The notes under the pieces were generated by a model that made no database searches, was not told where the DNA came from, and saw nothing but the letters and a program-made list of their open reading frames with translations. A program made the translations under genes and the position numbers. From a bacterium (lineage in GTDB: Bacteria > Cyanobacteriota > Vampirovibrionia > Gastranaerophilales > Gastranaerophilaceae), in assembly GCA_017482685.1 (NCBI GenBank), contig JAFUMP010000020.1, forward strand, positions 1 to 43,681: a stretch of DNA of 43,681 bases, read 5' to 3'. Positions 42,209 through 43,681 of this stretch are shown in pieces. Numbering within the stretch: the stretch's first letter is position 1; every line of letters begins with the position of its first letter.

Positions 42209-43432
42209 TTAAATTTTTACTATATTATGTTTAATACTATTAATATTCAAACATTCTGTACAAGACTGTTTTTCAAAATAATGTATTATCGCTAATACTG
42301 CATAAAACAAATGGCAATTAATATAACAAAGGTTATACCCCATAAGAATTACTGGTAAAAATATTAATATAGATTTAGGAATCATTTTATATATTCTAAA
42401 CCAAGTGTAATAAACCAAAAGCATACCAATAACTCCAAACCATATAAAATAAATACATACTATATTATGAGGGAAGCGATCTATCAAGCTTACTGCTACT
42501 TCAAGTTTATTACTTATTCCGATTAAAATTTCCAAAAGACTCATTTGTTTCATTGCATCTATGGTATTAACAAAAATATCCATTTTAGTTATAAAACTGT
42601 CATCCGATAAAAAATTTTTTAAAATAAAAATTCCCACAAATCCCAAAATTGGAATTACAATTAAAGTTGTTAATACTAATTTTAAAGTCAACTTCTGTTT
42701 TATTAAAAAATACTTAGTGTGCTTTTTAATAAATCTAACACAATTAATTATTATAGCAGCTACAATTGATAAGATTATCGCAGATCTTGATAATGTTAAA
42801 AATATCAATATTGAAAAAGCTAATATGTAATAGATATAAAGCTTACGTTTCTCAACATAACTATATAAAAAACATGTAAAAAACAATAAAATAACAATTA
42901 GAATCGCTACGAAATTAGAATCTCCACACATAATAGAATTTAACTTATATGCATAGAAATACTCTGAAAAAGATAAACTCGATTCCACCATTGTATCTCT
43001 TCCCATAATAGGATGCGTTAAACGCCAAAAAGCCTCAATTGAAAAAATTATTAAATTAAAGAACAACATAAAATTACAAATTTTTATAACCTTAGCCCTA
43101 GATATTGTCTTTAGCAAAAATATTCCAATTGGATAATATGATATAGCTGAAATAAAAGCAAAAGTCGTTACAAAATTATTATCTTGAAAAGGATAAATCA
43201 AAATAACATAAAGCATAATAATAAATATTAAAATTTGTGTAAAATCTATTCTAATTTCCATTCTTTTTATTAATAAAATTAATGAAATAAATAAACCTAT
43301 AAAATAAAAATAATATATTGGCGAAAAGGGCTTTACCCCATATAAATAAAAATCTGAAAATACAAAAAATAAAAATATACCAATATAAATAGGAGAAAAA
43401 TTTTTTTTAAAATTTAGTATTGAAATTCTCAT
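42209..43432 (-). CDS. O-antigen/polysaccharide polymerase-like membrane protein (Wzy/WaaL type)
   Basis: The 407 residues have about 11-12 predicted membrane helices and a large extracytoplasmic loop near the C-terminus (~275-330, with DRFPHNIVCIYFIWFG). This is the usual layout of O-antigen polymerases and ligases. Wzy and WaaL cannot be separated by eye; with Wzx and Wzz beside it, Wzy is more likely. Its start overlaps the glycosyltransferase stop by 4 bp. Confidence 0.75.
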   Translation of the reverse strand: MRISILNFKKNFSPIYIGIFLFFVFSDFYLYGVKPFSPIYYFYFIGLFISLILLIKRMEIRIDFTQILIFIIMLYVILIYPFQDNNFVTTFAFISAISYYPIGIFLLKTISRAKVIKICNFMLFFNLIIFSIEAFWRLTHPIMGRDTMVESSLSFSEYFYAYKLNSIMCGDSNFVAILIVILLFFTCFLYSYVEKRKLYIYYILAFSILIFLTLSRSAIILSIVAAIIINCVRFIKKHTKYFLIKQKLTLKLVLTTLIVIPILGFVGIFILKNFLSDDSFITKMDIFVNTIDAMKQMSLLEILIGISNKLEVAVSLIDRFPHNIVCIYFIWFGVIGMLLVYYTWFRIYKMIPKSILIFLPVILMGYNLCYINCHLFYAVLAIIHYFEKQSCTECLNINSIKHNIVKI

Positions 43433-43681
43433 AAACCCCTTTCAGTACTCATCAATAAATCACTATAAATATCCATTATATTATTATAATAATTAGAGGT
43501 ATTATATAAACTTACAGCCTTTTTATGAGCATTCTGTCCATGAGTAATAACTAAATCTGGATTATTCCAATATTTTAAAACACACTCCTTTAACTGTTCT
43601 ACATTAGCAGAATCAAATAACAACCCCGTTTTATTATGTTCAACCTGTTCTAAGATACCACCAATTTTTGATGCAATAATA
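43429..43681 (-). CDS. Glycosyltransferase family 4-like protein, 5' part missing
   Basis: The last ~84 codons run in from the right edge. They read IIASKIGGILEQVEH, NKTGLLFDSANVEQL and a helical end, matching the C-terminal nucleotide-sugar-binding region of GT4 (GT-B) enzymes. It is upstream in the same polysaccharide operon. Confidence 0.8.
   Translation of the reverse strand, partial: IIASKIGGILEQVEHNKTGLLFDSANVEQLKECVLKYWNNPDLVITHGQNAHKKAVSLYNTSNYYNNIMDIYSDLLMSTERGL

Overview
The window is AT-rich bacterial DNA with dense genes, standard genetic code and mostly clear AGGAG-type ribosome binding sites. Flagellar structural genes, a TrmFO-type folate tRNA methyltransferase, a GH57/DUF3536-type glycoside hydrolase of a kind common in Cyanobacteria, a CHASE2 diguanylate cyclase and a surface-polysaccharide cluster together suggest a low-GC, Gram-negative, gut-type member of the non-photosynthetic cyanobacterial relatives (Vampirovibrionia/Melainabacteria, probably Gastranaerophilales). 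This placement is inference from gene content; no rRNA is present.

Layout. (i) 1-6.2 kb, minus strand: a flagellar basal-body/export operon, fliE-fliF-(fliG slot)-fliH-flhA, with the start of one more gene at the very left edge. The fliG-slot protein is very divergent and fliI does not follow fliH. (ii) 6.4-9.7 kb, plus strand: a 51-residue ORF, a CHASE2-GGDEF diguanylate cyclase and trmFO. (iii) 9.8-14.3 kb: two large unrecognised proteins facing each other, an 816-residue helical protein and a 653-residue lipoprotein-like protein built of ~121-residue repeats. (iv) 14.5-24.98 kb: mostly housekeeping (aspartokinase, a FliA/SigB-like sigma factor, exported NTF2-like and OB-fold-like proteins, GH57, uracil-DNA glycosylase, a uridine-kinase-family protein, DNA polymerase I). 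(v) 24.98-31.3 kb: a repeat-rich stretch holding a MITE-like element, purA, an orphan NfnA/SudB-like flavoprotein, a LysM-lysozyme, a small orphan protein between two related intergenic repeats, and a CAT-anticodon tRNA preceded by two 128-bp tandem repeats that each carry a copy of the tRNA 5' end. (vi) 31.3-34.2 kb: an HNH gene broken by an in-frame stop, a stand-alone soluble FlhA-cytoplasmic-domain paralogue, and tsaE-tsaB. (vii) 34.2-43.68 kb, minus strand: a lipid kinase, a PAP2 phosphatase, a radical SAM protein and a polysaccharide cluster (Wzz, Wzx, FrhB-like, pyruvyltransferase-like, Wzy and a truncated glycosyltransferase).

Most unusual items. The soluble FlhA_C-like protein at 32375-33019 keeps the parts matching FlhA subdomains D1 and D3 but has no membrane channel, D2 or D4; it could be a variant flagellar/type III export platform. 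A promoter-like motif (GGCAATTTTTT, then about 10-13 nt, then CTTTATATATA) is shared by three intergenic regions: upstream of the left-edge gene, the 816-residue protein and the LysM-lysozyme. Several genes, including the sigma factor, tsaE and the FlhA_C-like gene, have a -10 box only 6-7 nt before the ATG, suggesting leaderless mRNAs. All of these come from reading the sequence; no database search was run.
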